A stretch of 16,033 nucleotides of DNA from J038 sp034437535 (GTDB lineage: Bacteria > Chloroflexota > Anaerolineae > Aggregatilineales > Phototrophicaceae), in contig DAOTTZ010000120.1 in NCBI GenBank assembly GCA_034437535.1, positions 1 through 16,033 on the forward strand, read 5' to 3'. The notes below the pieces were generated by a model. It was given only the letters and a program-made list of their open reading frames with translations. It made no database searches and was not told the origin of the DNA. Numbering within the stretch: position 1 is the first letter of the stretch; every line of letters begins with the position of its first letter. The translations under genes were made by a program, and so were the position numbers. Positions 1 to 8,000 of the stretch are shown piece after piece.

Positions 1-265
1 GCTTGTGGTTTGCACAACCTACGTCTTGACTTTCCGATCCAGCGTTAATGCCGAAAGCACATGGGGAAGTCTGTCTTGGTAACTTGATTGAGTTATTCCC
101 GATAAAGTCTAATATTTAACCAGGGATAATGATTACTCTCCGTCAAGATAAACATCTGCTAAATGTTGGTGAAGTTCATGTTCCAAATCCAACAAAAGTC
201 ACAGAAACCAGGGTAATTGCGTGGTAAACTGTCCTTATGATTGAAAAAACAAGAGGTAAAACACG
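1..265. other. Non-coding upstream region with no convincing gene
   Basis: I see no supportable gene here. The stretch is AT-richer than the rest of the window. One + frame is open only from base 1 to a TAA at 46-48, and another to a TAA at about 80-82. Either could be the tail of a gene entering from the left, but neither shows a recognisable motif. The reverse strand is closed by many stops. A weak promoter-like pair lies at 88-93 (TTGAGT) and 110-115 (TAATAT), 16 bases apart; it could serve the ferredoxin gene with a long leader. Confidence in that pair is low. Confidence 0.5.
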
Positions 266-625
266 ATGACTCATATTATCACGAGCTTATGCCTGCGCGA
301 TGGTGCCTGTGTGGAAGTTTGCCCGGTCGAATGCATTATCCCCGGCCACCCGGAAAATGAATGGCCCTGGTACTTCATTGATCCCGATACCTGCATCGAC
401 TGCGGTGCCTGCATCCCGGAGTGCCCGTTTGAAGCGATCTTCGTGGAAGAAGAAGTTTCGCCGGAATACGAGATGGCCGCCGGGCAAGAGCGGGTTGATT
501 TCGAGACGAAGGAACTGATTGCCTACGAAGGTGGGGAAGTCGTCGATCTCACGGTTGATATTAAGCCGAATTATGATTTCTTCTCCGAAGGCCCAGGGTA
601 CGATGCGCTCGATTACGAAGGTTAA
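266..625 (+). CDS. Ferredoxin, seven-iron ([3Fe-4S][4Fe-4S]) type
   Basis: This is a small soluble electron carrier of 119 residues. Two cysteine clusters are visible. The first is C9, C15, C19, C23 (CLRDGACVEVCPVEC) and the second is C43, C46, C49, C53 (CIDCGACIPECP). The first cluster lacks the CxxCxxC spacing of a normal 4Fe site and instead matches the C-x(n)-C-x3-CP pattern of Azotobacter FdI-like and actinobacterial 7Fe ferredoxins. By that family pattern C9, C15 and C53 would hold a 3Fe cluster, and C19, C43, C46 and C49 a 4Fe cluster; this assignment is inferred. After the clusters comes an acidic tail of about 60 residues, as in FdI relatives. AGAGG lies about 10 bases before the ATG. 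The gene appears to stand alone, ends at a strong terminator, and is convergent with the next gene. A P450 about 1.5 kb downstream is a possible partner. Confidence 0.9.
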   Translation: MTHIITSLCLRDGACVEVCPVECIIPGHPENEWPWYFIDPDTCIDCGACIPECPFEAIFVEEEVSPEYEMAAGQERVDFETKELIAYEGGEVVDLTVDIKPNYDFFSEGPGYDALDYEG

Positions 626-670
626 TCGTCACGCTGAAACTGGCTCCGCCCGATAAGATCTATAACAGTT

Positions 671-697
671 CCCCGGTCAGCATTGACCGGGGTTTTT
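671..697 (+). terminator. Intrinsic terminator after the ferredoxin gene
   Basis: A perfect 9-bp stem (CCCCGGTCA, 671-679, with TGACCGGGG, 684-692) closes a GCAT loop and is followed directly by TTTTT (693-697). It sits 46 bases after the ferredoxin stop. The hairpin could also slow transcripts from the convergent gene, but the T-run fits only the + strand. Confidence 0.9.
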
Positions 698-718
698 ATT
701 TGTTTGGTCGGGGGTTAT

Positions 719-1963
719 CTATTCGGGTAGTTCTACGGTAAAGCTCTCGTTCAGTTGTTCGAAGTCGTAAGAGCTTTCGCCCGCTTGCTCCAGGGTGATA
801 ATGCTCGAATCGGCCAGGGTGAAGGTGCCGCTAAAGTTAAATTCAACATCCACCCGGCGCACCAGGTCGGTCTCACGGCTGATGTAAATCTCCAGGTGCA
901 ATTCTGCGTCTTCCAGCAGAACCGCCAGCACTTCTTCCGGCGTCAGGCCCAGGGCTTCGGCGTCCACACCGTCGAACAGGTCTTCCAGTGCGATGTCGGC
1001 ATAAACTTCTGCCGAGACCAGGTCAATATCAAACCGGCGAATAGGATCGCCGTCGATCTCGTTACGGCGGCGGCTGGTGTTGTCTTCGATCTCGAACACC
1101 GTCTCTTCATTGATGACGTAAGTAAGCACTTCGTTCATCGCGCCCACCAGGGCTTCCGGGCTATCCAGGACGGCGTTATACGCTTCGGCTTCTTCCGTCC
1201 CCAGGATCACCCAATCATTGGAATAAATTTCAGAAAGCAAGCCGGAAGTCTCCGACGCTTGTAAGTAAATGGCTTCGGTCGCGTCTTCGGCCCGGATGTT
1301 GAGCGTCAGCGACCCGGTGCCCAATTGTTCGCCCAGGTCAATCGACTGTACCAACTCCGTGTTGACTTGATCCAGAATGCCATCAACATAACTGATTTGT
1401 GACTCAATATCCTGGCTTAAGACCGTGCTGATGGTCAACCCGCCGATGGCCCCGTCCTGGACGATGGCCCGTTCACCACCGATGAAGATCTGGCCGTTGA
1501 ACTCGTTGACCTCACCTTCGACCGTCGTCAGGTCAGGGTCTTCTTCCTCTGCTTCGGCCTCTGTTTCTTCTTCTTCAGCATTGGCTTCTTCTTCTGGGCT
1601 ACCTTCGGCTTCCAGGATGATTTCGATGCTGACGGCTTCGATGATGCTTTCATCTTCGGATAGATACCCGGTGACGATCACCTCGTCGCCATCGGATAAG
1701 GTCGTCGGCAGGGTAATGCCGGATGCATCCAACAGGGTACCACCAACGATATTGGCTTCGCCGGTCGTAACGTCCTGGGTGATGGTGACATCACCATCGA
1801 GAAAATACGCTTCAATACTGTTCATCATTTCCAGCGATGATGCGACATAGGCGATCATCTCTTGCTGGGTCATCTCGACTTCTTCTTCCTCGTCGTCCTG
1901 GGCCAGGGTTGGCATCGCCAGGAGCAAAGACAGGAAGATCAACAGGCGGATCAAACGGTTCAT
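719..1963 (-). CDS. Secreted acidic protein of unknown function, possible lipoprotein-carrier-like C-terminal half
   Basis: This 414-residue protein begins with a signal peptide (MNRLIRLLIFLSLLLAMPTLA, probable cleavage after A21), followed by an acidic stretch (DDEEEEVE). Residues about 50-120 look like a small beta-rich domain with a phrase such as SDGDEVIVTGYLSEDESI, reminiscent of DUF5666-type OB-like repeats. A second similar phrase, VEGEVNEFNGQIFIGG, starts near 148. Between them lies a glutamate-rich low-complexity linker (about 120-145). The C-terminal half ends in alternating beta strands (LHLEIYISRETDLVRRVDVE, then FTVELPE), which recalls the LppX/LprG/LolA half-barrel family. No lipobox cysteine is present, so it is probably soluble outside the membrane. 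GAAGGA lies about 7 bases before the ATG. It is divergent from the P450. The domain assignments are weak; export is well supported. Confidence 0.8.
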   Translation of the reverse strand: MNRLIRLLIFLSLLLAMPTLAQDDEEEEVEMTQQEMIAYVASSLEMMNSIEAYFLDGDVTITQDVTTGEANIVGGTLLDASGITLPTTLSDGDEVIVTGYLSEDESIIEAVSIEIILEAEGSPEEEANAEEEETEAEAEEEDPDLTTVEGEVNEFNGQIFIGGERAIVQDGAIGGLTISTVLSQDIESQISYVDGILDQVNTELVQSIDLGEQLGTGSLTLNIRAEDATEAIYLQASETSGLLSEIYSNDWVILGTEEAEAYNAVLDSPEALVGAMNEVLTYVINEETVFEIEDNTSRRRNEIDGDPIRRFDIDLVSAEVYADIALEDLFDGVDAEALGLTPEEVLAVLLEDAELHLEIYISRETDLVRRVDVEFNFSGTFTLADSSIITLEQAGESSYDFEQLNESFTVELPE

Positions 1964-2002
1964 AACGTGGTCCTTCAGTTATCTGTTTAATTATAGGGCT
2001 TC

Positions 2003-2031
2003 ATTATACCCGCCAGCGGTGGAATTCAAAA
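2003..2031 (-). promoter_or_regulatory. Probable sigma-70-type promoter for the secreted acidic protein
   Basis: On the minus strand a perfect TATAAT (2003-2008) lies 40 bases upstream of the ATG. A weak -35 can be read as TTTTGA (2026-2031) with a 17-base spacer, or as TTGAAT (2024-2029) with 15. The -10 is convincing and the -35 is not. Confidence 0.5.
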
Positions 2032-2076
2032 CGGTTTGATATGTGTGGGCAAAACCAGCTAGAAGCATCTTATACT

Positions 2077-2092
2077 GTAACATATATGTTAC
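2077..2092. promoter_or_regulatory. Perfect 16-bp palindrome, candidate operator between divergent genes
   Basis: GTAACATATATGTTAC is a perfect palindrome (each half GTAACATA). It lies in the 226-base divergent region, 97 bases before the preferred P450 start and 113 bases before the start of the secreted protein. Its size and symmetry suit a dimeric repressor such as a TetR- or GntR-type protein. No regulator gene is present in the window, so the binding protein is unknown. The AT-rich centre could also overlap a -10 element. Confidence 0.5.
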
Positions 2093-2189
2093 TGTTATGG
2101 AGTAGTAATTGTATCAAAGATGAAACGAAATCTTCCACTGGGCGTAGTACCTGATAAGATTGATCGAACAATAGATGAGGATGATTGCG

Positions 2190-3407
2190 ATGTCTTATGC
2201 TATCTGGAATCCCCAGCACCGGGCCAACCCGCAAGCCCTTTATGCCCAAATACGGGCGGAAGCACCCGTGTATCGTGCTATCGGCCCGGTGAGTGGTAAC
2301 CCGTTCTGGTTTATTACCGGCTATGAAAGCGCGGTCTCCGCGTTGAAAGACCCCCGCCTGGGCAAAGAGGCGGAAAAACACCTGCCGCCGCATTTGATCG
2401 ACCGCTGGCGCGGCGGTGGTGAAGCCGATGACACCTTCGCCATGCTCAACCGGCATCTGCTGAACATGGACCCGCCCGACCATACCCGCCTGCGTGGGCT
2501 GGTGCATAAGGCCTTTACCCCGCGCATGGTGGAAGATCTGCGGGAGCGCATCCAGCAAATTGCCGATACCTTGCTCGACACCATGCATGGCCCGGTTGAT
2601 CTGCTGGAGTCGTATGCGTTTCCATTGCCGATTACCGTCATCGCGGAATTACTCGGCGTGCCAGTTCGCGATCAAGACCGCTTCCGCGCCTGGACGCGGG
2701 CACTCCTTTTCGCTACCGATCAACAACAGGCCGGGCTGGCCGCGATGGAGTTCAACAGTTATATGCAGGCGTTGCTGGACGAACGGCAGGCCGACCCGCA
2801 AGACGATCTGCTATCCGCCTTGCTCCAGGCGGAAGAAGACGGCGACAAGCTCGACCGCCTGGAACTGATGGGCATGATCTTTTTGTTGCTGGTAGCCGGT
2901 CACGAGACGACCGTCAACTTGATCGGCAATGGCACGCTGGCTTTGCTCCAACACCCGGAACAACGGGCGGATTTCCTGGCCCATCTGGATGATCCGGCGG
3001 TGGTTAAATCCACCATTGAGGAGATGTTGCGCTACAATGGCCCGGTGGAAACAGCCACCTTGCGGATCGCATTCGAAGATGTGACCCTGGACGGGGTGAC
3101 CATCCCGCGTGGGGATGGTGTGCTGGTGGTGCTGGTGGCCGCCAACCGTGATCCGGCGATCTTCCCCGACCCTGACCGTTTCGACATCCGGCGTGACCCT
3201 AACAAGCATATCGCTTTCGGGAATGGCATCCATTACTGCCTGGGGGCACCCCTGGCCCGGCTGGAAGGTCAGATCGCGCTCCCGGCTCTGTTCAAGCGAT
3301 TCCCAGACTTGCAACTGAACACGCCCGTCGAGTCTTTGGCCTGGAACGAGAATCTACTGTTGCATGGGATGCAGGAGTTGCCGGTGCGATTGCCAAGCGT
3401 CGGGTAA
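2190..3407 (+). CDS. Cytochrome P450 (bacterial class I type, soluble)
   Basis: This is a heme-thiolate monooxygenase of 405 residues, a normal length for soluble bacterial P450s that take electrons from a separate ferredoxin. Motifs occur in the right order: the C-helix MDPPDHTRLR (93-102, with H98 and R102 near the heme propionates), the I-helix AGHETT (236-241, acid-alcohol pair E239/T240), ExxR at E278-R281, and the heme loop FGNGIHYCLG with the ligand cysteine at 350. The sequence style is CYP107-like, but the substrate cannot be predicted. I chose the third in-frame ATG (2190) because GAGG lies 9 bases upstream; ATGs at 2175 and 2181 lack a comparable site, and a stop lies just before 2175. 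There is no fused reductase domain. The gene is divergent from a secreted protein, and a palindrome upstream suggests repression. Confidence 0.95.
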   Translation: MSYAIWNPQHRANPQALYAQIRAEAPVYRAIGPVSGNPFWFITGYESAVSALKDPRLGKEAEKHLPPHLIDRWRGGGEADDTFAMLNRHLLNMDPPDHTRLRGLVHKAFTPRMVEDLRERIQQIADTLLDTMHGPVDLLESYAFPLPITVIAELLGVPVRDQDRFRAWTRALLFATDQQQAGLAAMEFNSYMQALLDERQADPQDDLLSALLQAEEDGDKLDRLELMGMIFLLLVAGHETTVNLIGNGTLALLQHPEQRADFLAHLDDPAVVKSTIEEMLRYNGPVETATLRIAFEDVTLDGVTIPRGDGVLVVLVAANRDPAIFPDPDRFDIRRDPNKHIAFGNGIHYCLGAPLARLEGQIALPALFKRFPDLQLNTPVESLAWNENLLLHGMQELPVRLPSVG

Positions 3408-3412
3408 GCGAC

Positions 3413-3441
3413 TTGGAAAGGTTTGTGTTTCGGATTATAGT
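3413..3441 (+). promoter_or_regulatory. Probable sigma-70-type promoter before the Ig-TM-basic protein gene
   Basis: TTGGAA (3413-3418) and TATAGT (3436-3441) are separated by exactly 17 bases, just after the P450 stop. The expected start of transcription leaves a leader of roughly 28 bases. This suggests the next gene can be expressed separately from the P450. Confidence 0.5.
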
Positions 3442-3475
3442 TGAGTCAGATAAAGGGTAACCATCGGGCCAACGC

Positions 3476-4915
3476 ATGTATCGTTTCTTATTGTTCTGTC
3501 TGCTTCTATTAGGGGGCATGACTGCCCAGGCACAAACGTCGCCAGATTATCAGGTGCGTTTGCCGAATTATACCGCCTCTGAGGATGGGCAGACCATCAC
3601 CATGCGCTTTTCGGTCTATAACAAGGGGGCCGCCGCCACCGAGACCGCCTCGGCAGAGATCATCGACTTCGCCACCCGCGAGGTCATCATCCGCGAGCAA
3701 GACATGATCCCGCCGTTGCAAACCGGGCAGGTGGCGGATTTCGCGTTGAGCTTCCCGGCCTCACGTTACCCGGCGGCCAGCACCCAACAGATCGAAATTG
3801 TGGTCGGGCGGGATGAGATTGAGTCCAGCAATGCCAGCACATTTATCGACAACCGCACCGCAATCAGCGTGCAAATCCCGAATTACAGCGGCACCGCCGC
3901 TCAGCCGCTTCCTACCGGCGTACCCCCTACCACCGACACCGGCTCAACCACCGATGCGGTCATCACAGTGCCGGGGTTAGATGTCGAAATCGACCTGAAT
4001 GACGACCGCGACCGGCTCATCCTGGGGGCCATCGCCGCGACCATCGTGATTATCTTCGTGATTATCGTGCTGATCTTGCGCGTGTTATTTTCCGGCGCGC
4101 CGAGCTTTGGCAACTGGCAACCGCCTTACGCCAACATGCCGCCACTCGACCCGAATAGCACCGTTGGCCGGCGGCAACAATGGCAACCCCACGCCCAGAA
4201 CAACATCGTGCCGGTTCCCTGCCAGGGGATCACCGCCCGTAAGGTTCTGGTCGGCATGGACGGCCAATATCTCTCCGGCTGGTCGATCAAAGCACTCCGT
4301 TTGACCCAGTATGACATGTATGGCCGGGTGTCGCGCAGTCAGGTGTTGGCCTCTCGCCAGATGGTCAAACGGTTAGACCGGCTGGCGCGGCGTGCCCACA
4401 AGCTCAAGCCCAAGAAGATCGCCCGGCGGGTGCGCCCGGTGGCGAAGCGGCTCGCCCGGCAATTCAAGAAGCGCATCAACAAACGGAGTGCGCCGCTGGC
4501 CGTCGCGTTGGATGCTCGCTTGCAGGGCCAGCATGGGGAAGTCCGCATTTTGTTCGAGTTGTATGATTGCCGTAACGGCCAGCCGGTACAACTGGATGGC
4601 TGGGAGCCGGAAATGACCGTGTTGGGCAAGGCCATCCACGAGAGTTACACCTTTACCCTGTTTGGTCAGCACGGTGGGGAGACTTACCGCCAATTCCGCA
4701 AACGTCTGCCCAAAGATGTCGAGCGATCCCTGACGGAGCTATTCCGTTATACCGAACCGGTCGCCCCACCCTCCGCAGAGCCTACCCCGCCGCAAGCGTA
4801 TCAAGCTCCCCCGGCGGATGCACTGAGTAGCACACAACCGGTCGCCCGTCCCCCGCAAAATAGCCCGGCCACCGAGCCTAACCCGAAGGTACCGGATGGC
4901 GATGTAAAAGATTAA
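3476..4915 (+). CDS. Single-pass membrane protein: extracellular Ig-like domain, transmembrane helix, basic cytosolic domain; function unknown
   Basis: I do not recognise this 479-residue protein as a named family. It starts with a signal peptide (1-19, MYRFLLFCLLLLGGMTAQA). Residues 24-135 are beta-rich and resemble a CARDB-like Ig fold (ITMRFSVYNKGAAATE). A Pro/Thr linker (140-165) and one strong transmembrane helix (181-204) follow. After the membrane come a Pro/Asn-rich segment, a folded part with two cysteines (C249, C365), and between them a strongly basic helical tract (about 285-340, many K and R, e.g. KRLDRLARRAHKLKPKKIAR). The tail from 428 is Pro-rich and disordered. The predicted topology is N-out, C-in. 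The basic tract could bind nucleic acid or phospholipid head groups, which is speculation. The start is the first ATG, with no close ribosome site. A hairpin terminator follows. Confidence 0.8.
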   Translation: MYRFLLFCLLLLGGMTAQAQTSPDYQVRLPNYTASEDGQTITMRFSVYNKGAAATETASAEIIDFATREVIIREQDMIPPLQTGQVADFALSFPASRYPAASTQQIEIVVGRDEIESSNASTFIDNRTAISVQIPNYSGTAAQPLPTGVPPTTDTGSTTDAVITVPGLDVEIDLNDDRDRLILGAIAATIVIIFVIIVLILRVLFSGAPSFGNWQPPYANMPPLDPNSTVGRRQQWQPHAQNNIVPVPCQGITARKVLVGMDGQYLSGWSIKALRLTQYDMYGRVSRSQVLASRQMVKRLDRLARRAHKLKPKKIARRVRPVAKRLARQFKKRINKRSAPLAVALDARLQGQHGEVRILFELYDCRNGQPVQLDGWEPEMTVLGKAIHESYTFTLFGQHGGETYRQFRKRLPKDVERSLTELFRYTEPVAPPSAEPTPPQAYQAPPADALSSTQPVARPPQNSPATEPNPKVPDGDVKD

Positions 4916-4959
4916 GCGACGTTAAAGTATTTAAGAGAACACATCAATTTCTTTAAAAT

Positions 4960-4980
4960 GGCCGCATAATTGCGGTCTTT
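4960..4980 (+). terminator. Probable intrinsic terminator after the Ig-TM-basic protein gene
   Basis: A 7-bp stem (4960-4966 with 4971-4977, one G-T pair) closes a TAAT loop and is followed by TTTGCTTT. The tail is interrupted, so termination may be partial. It directly abuts the -10 element of the next gene. Confidence 0.55.
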
Positions 4981-4984
4981 GCTT

Positions 4985-4990
4985 TATAAT
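4985..4990 (+). promoter_or_regulatory. Consensus -10 element for the nuclease gene
   Basis: A perfect TATAAT lies 42 bases before the nuclease start. I find no convincing -35 at 16-18 bases upstream, because that position is occupied by the terminator hairpin. Expression may therefore be weak or need an activator. Confidence 0.4.
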
Positions 4991-5032
4991 ATGAGACGTT
5001 TACCAACAAAGCCTTTATTATAGGGGAAGCAT

Positions 5033-8000
5033 ATGCGACATCTTCGAATATCTTATCGTTGGGGACTCCATGCGCTGATTTTAGTGCTCTTCAGCGCGTT
5101 GAGTCTTTCGTTTTTATCCACCGTGCCAGCCAAAGCGGCACCCGTCGTCTTTTTCTCGGAGAGCTTCGAGACTGACGGGAACGGCACCCGCTATGGTACC
5201 GTGCCATTGGAATTTACCGACGGCAGTGGAGATTTCTTCACACGCACCGATGGCAGTAACATCGGTAGTTTCGTAGAATACTTTGGGGCAGATGGTAGCT
5301 TTTACTTCGCCGCGATGGACACAAATGGTGAGCCACCCAACGCAACCACAGTAACATTGGACATCACCGGCATCGACATCACCGGGCAGAGCAACCTGAG
5401 CGTCGAAATCCTGGTGGCTGAAGATGATGACGGAGCTAACCAGGATTGGGACGCTGATTCCCGTGTGCGATTACAAGCGCAGATCGACGGCGGCGGGTAT
5501 GTCGATGTCATCTGTTTCGCGGGGCAAGGGGCGACCAATACCGAACCACTCCTGGACACTGACTGCGATGGCACCGGCGACTCAACCGCCCTTACGCCGA
5601 CCTTTGCCAACTTCGCCAGTGTGATTGCCGGTACCGGCAACACGCTCGACCTCCGCGTACTCATCGAAAACCTGGAAGCAGGCGATGAAGATGTCGCCTT
5701 CGATAACATCCGTGTGCTGGGTGAGACCACGGCGTCGGACACTACCCCGCCGCAGGTCAGTAGCACCACCCCGGCGGATACCGCGACCGGCGTCGCTGTG
5801 GATGCCAACATTACCATCGACTTCGATGAAACGGTGAATTACCCCCCCGGGTCGTTTACTGTTTCTTGCACTTCATCCGGGCTGATAGGCTTTAGCCTGA
5901 CGACGACCTCACCATCGACGACGGCAACACTCGACCCGACTGGCGACTTCGCCAATGGTGAGACCTGCACTGTGACGGTCTTCGCGACAAATGTAACTGA
6001 TAACGCCGGCAACGAACTGGACGGCGACGGCGACGGTACCGCCGGCGATAACTTCACCTTCAGCTTTGATACGGCGGCGGCAACTGTCATCACACCGATC
6101 CATGAGGTGCAGGGTGGCCCTGGTACCTACGACCCGAATCCCTTCACCGGGATTGTAGAGGCCAGCCCGCTGGATGGCCTCAGCGTCACGATCCAGGGGA
6201 TTGTGGTAGGCGATCATCAAGAGGCTGGTGAATTTAATGGCTTCTTCGTGCAGGAAGAAGACGCCGATGCTGATATTGATCCGGCGACCTCCGAAGGCAT
6301 CTTCGTCTTCTGTGGCGGTGGCGCGATCTGCCCCAATGTCAGCCTGGGTGACCTGGTAACGGTCACGGGTGCGGTCGATGAATTCTTCAGCATGACCCAG
6401 ATCGACAACGACAACAGCGACTTCAACGTCACGATTGAAAGTAATGGCAATCCGTTACCGTCCCCGGCTACGGTGACTCTGCCGGTGGCGATCCCGGCGA
6501 CGAATATCACCGCCGACCCGCGTGAGGCGTTCGAAGGGATGCGCGTCACGGTGACGACCCCGCTGACGGTCATCGAGTACTTCGACTTTGACCGCTTCGG
6601 CGAGATCAAGGTTGCCAGTGGCACGCGCCCTTACCAGTACACCCACACCAACGCACCCAGTGTGCCCGGTTATACCGCCTGGCTGGAAGAATTAGTCTCG
6701 CGCACGCTGGTCATTGATGATGGCAGTGGTCTGCAGAACGTTGATCCGAAGGTGTATCCGGCCGGCTTCCCGGCGAATAGCTTCCGGGGTGGCGATACGG
6801 TCAACAACCTGGAAGGTGTGTTGAACTACAGCTTCGATGAGTGGCGCGTGCAAGTGTATGATCCGTCTGCCAATGCGGCGACCGATGGCGACCCGCTTGC
6901 GCTCACGTTCACCAGCGTCAACACCCGCCCGGCGGCTCCCAATCCGGTCGGTGGTGATATTCGACTTGTCAGCTTTAATGTGCTGAACTACTTCAACGGC
7001 GATGGTGCTGGTGGGGGCTTCCCGACGGCACGCGGCGCGGAAACATTCGGAGACTTCCAGCGACAAAACGACAAGATCGTCGAGGCCCTGTGTGCGCTGG
7101 ATGCCGACATCATCGGGTTGGTCGAACTGGAAAATGACTACGATGAAATTGCCGTTGAACTGATCGCCGGTGAAGAACTGGCACAAAACCTCACCAGCAA
7201 TTGCGGGCGCAACTATACCTTGGTTGATCCCGGTGGCAACGTTGGCACCGATCAGATCGCGGTCGGCTTCATCTACGACAGCAACGTGATCGACATTGCA
7301 CCGGGTACCACCGTCGAAGTCCTGGACGATAGCGATGCTGGCACAGTCGGCTTTACCACACCGCTGTTCACCGGGCCAGATACCAACCGGGCGGCCCTGG
7401 CGGCCACCTTTGAAGTCATCGACAACACCAATCCGTCCTTCGGTGGTGTATTCACGGTGGCCGTTAATCACTTCAAGTCGAAGGGTGGCTCTGGTAGCGG
7501 TGGCAACGCCGATGCGGGAGACGGCCAGGGCAACTGGAACCTGCGGCGTGACCGTGCCGCGCTGGCTCTCGTCCAATGGCTGGGCCTGAACCCGACCGGC
7601 ACCGCCGACCCCGACTACATGATTATTGGCGACATCAACGCCTACAAGCAGGAAGATCCCATCGTCACGCTGGAAACAGCCGGGTATACTGATCTGCTGG
7701 AAAGTCTGATCGGCGTGAATGCTTACGGGTTCCTGTTCGACGGTCAGATCGGCTATCTGGATTACGCCATGAGTAACACCGATCTCACGCCACAGGTAAC
7801 GGGCATCAGTGAGTGGCACATCAATGCCGATGAGCCAGATGCGCTGGATTACAGCACAGAGTTCAACCCGCCGGGATGGTATGCGGTAAATCCGTATCGC
7901 TCCTCGGATCACGATCCGGTGTTGGTCGGCCTGAGTCTGACCGTACCGGATATACCGACCGTCATCAGCGTGGTCGATGGCAATAATGATCCGCTGGACG

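Noticed and set aside
1..48. Possible tail of a gene entering from the left, ending at TAA 46-48
   Set aside because: Only 15 codons are visible, with no motif. Another frame is open even longer, so neither can be chosen.
755..1264. Plus-strand open frame of 169 codons
   Set aside because: It is antisense to the secreted acidic protein, which has a signal peptide, ribosome site and TATAAT promoter. The plus-strand product has no recognisable feature.
2120..2299. Short plus-strand frame (59 codons) starting before the P450
   Set aside because: It overlaps the P450 by more than 100 bases in another frame, lacks a ribosome site, and loses any protein-like character after the overlap begins.
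2070..2588. Minus-strand open frame of 172 codons overlapping the P450 start
   Set aside because: It is antisense to conserved P450 motifs and spans the intergenic palindrome. No domain or ribosome site supports it.
6692..7912. Long minus-strand open frame (406 codons) inside the nuclease gene
   Set aside because: It lies wholly antisense to the catalytic domain, whose motifs are intact. The frame shows no domain, no clear ribosome site and a composition typical of a mirrored GC-rich gene.
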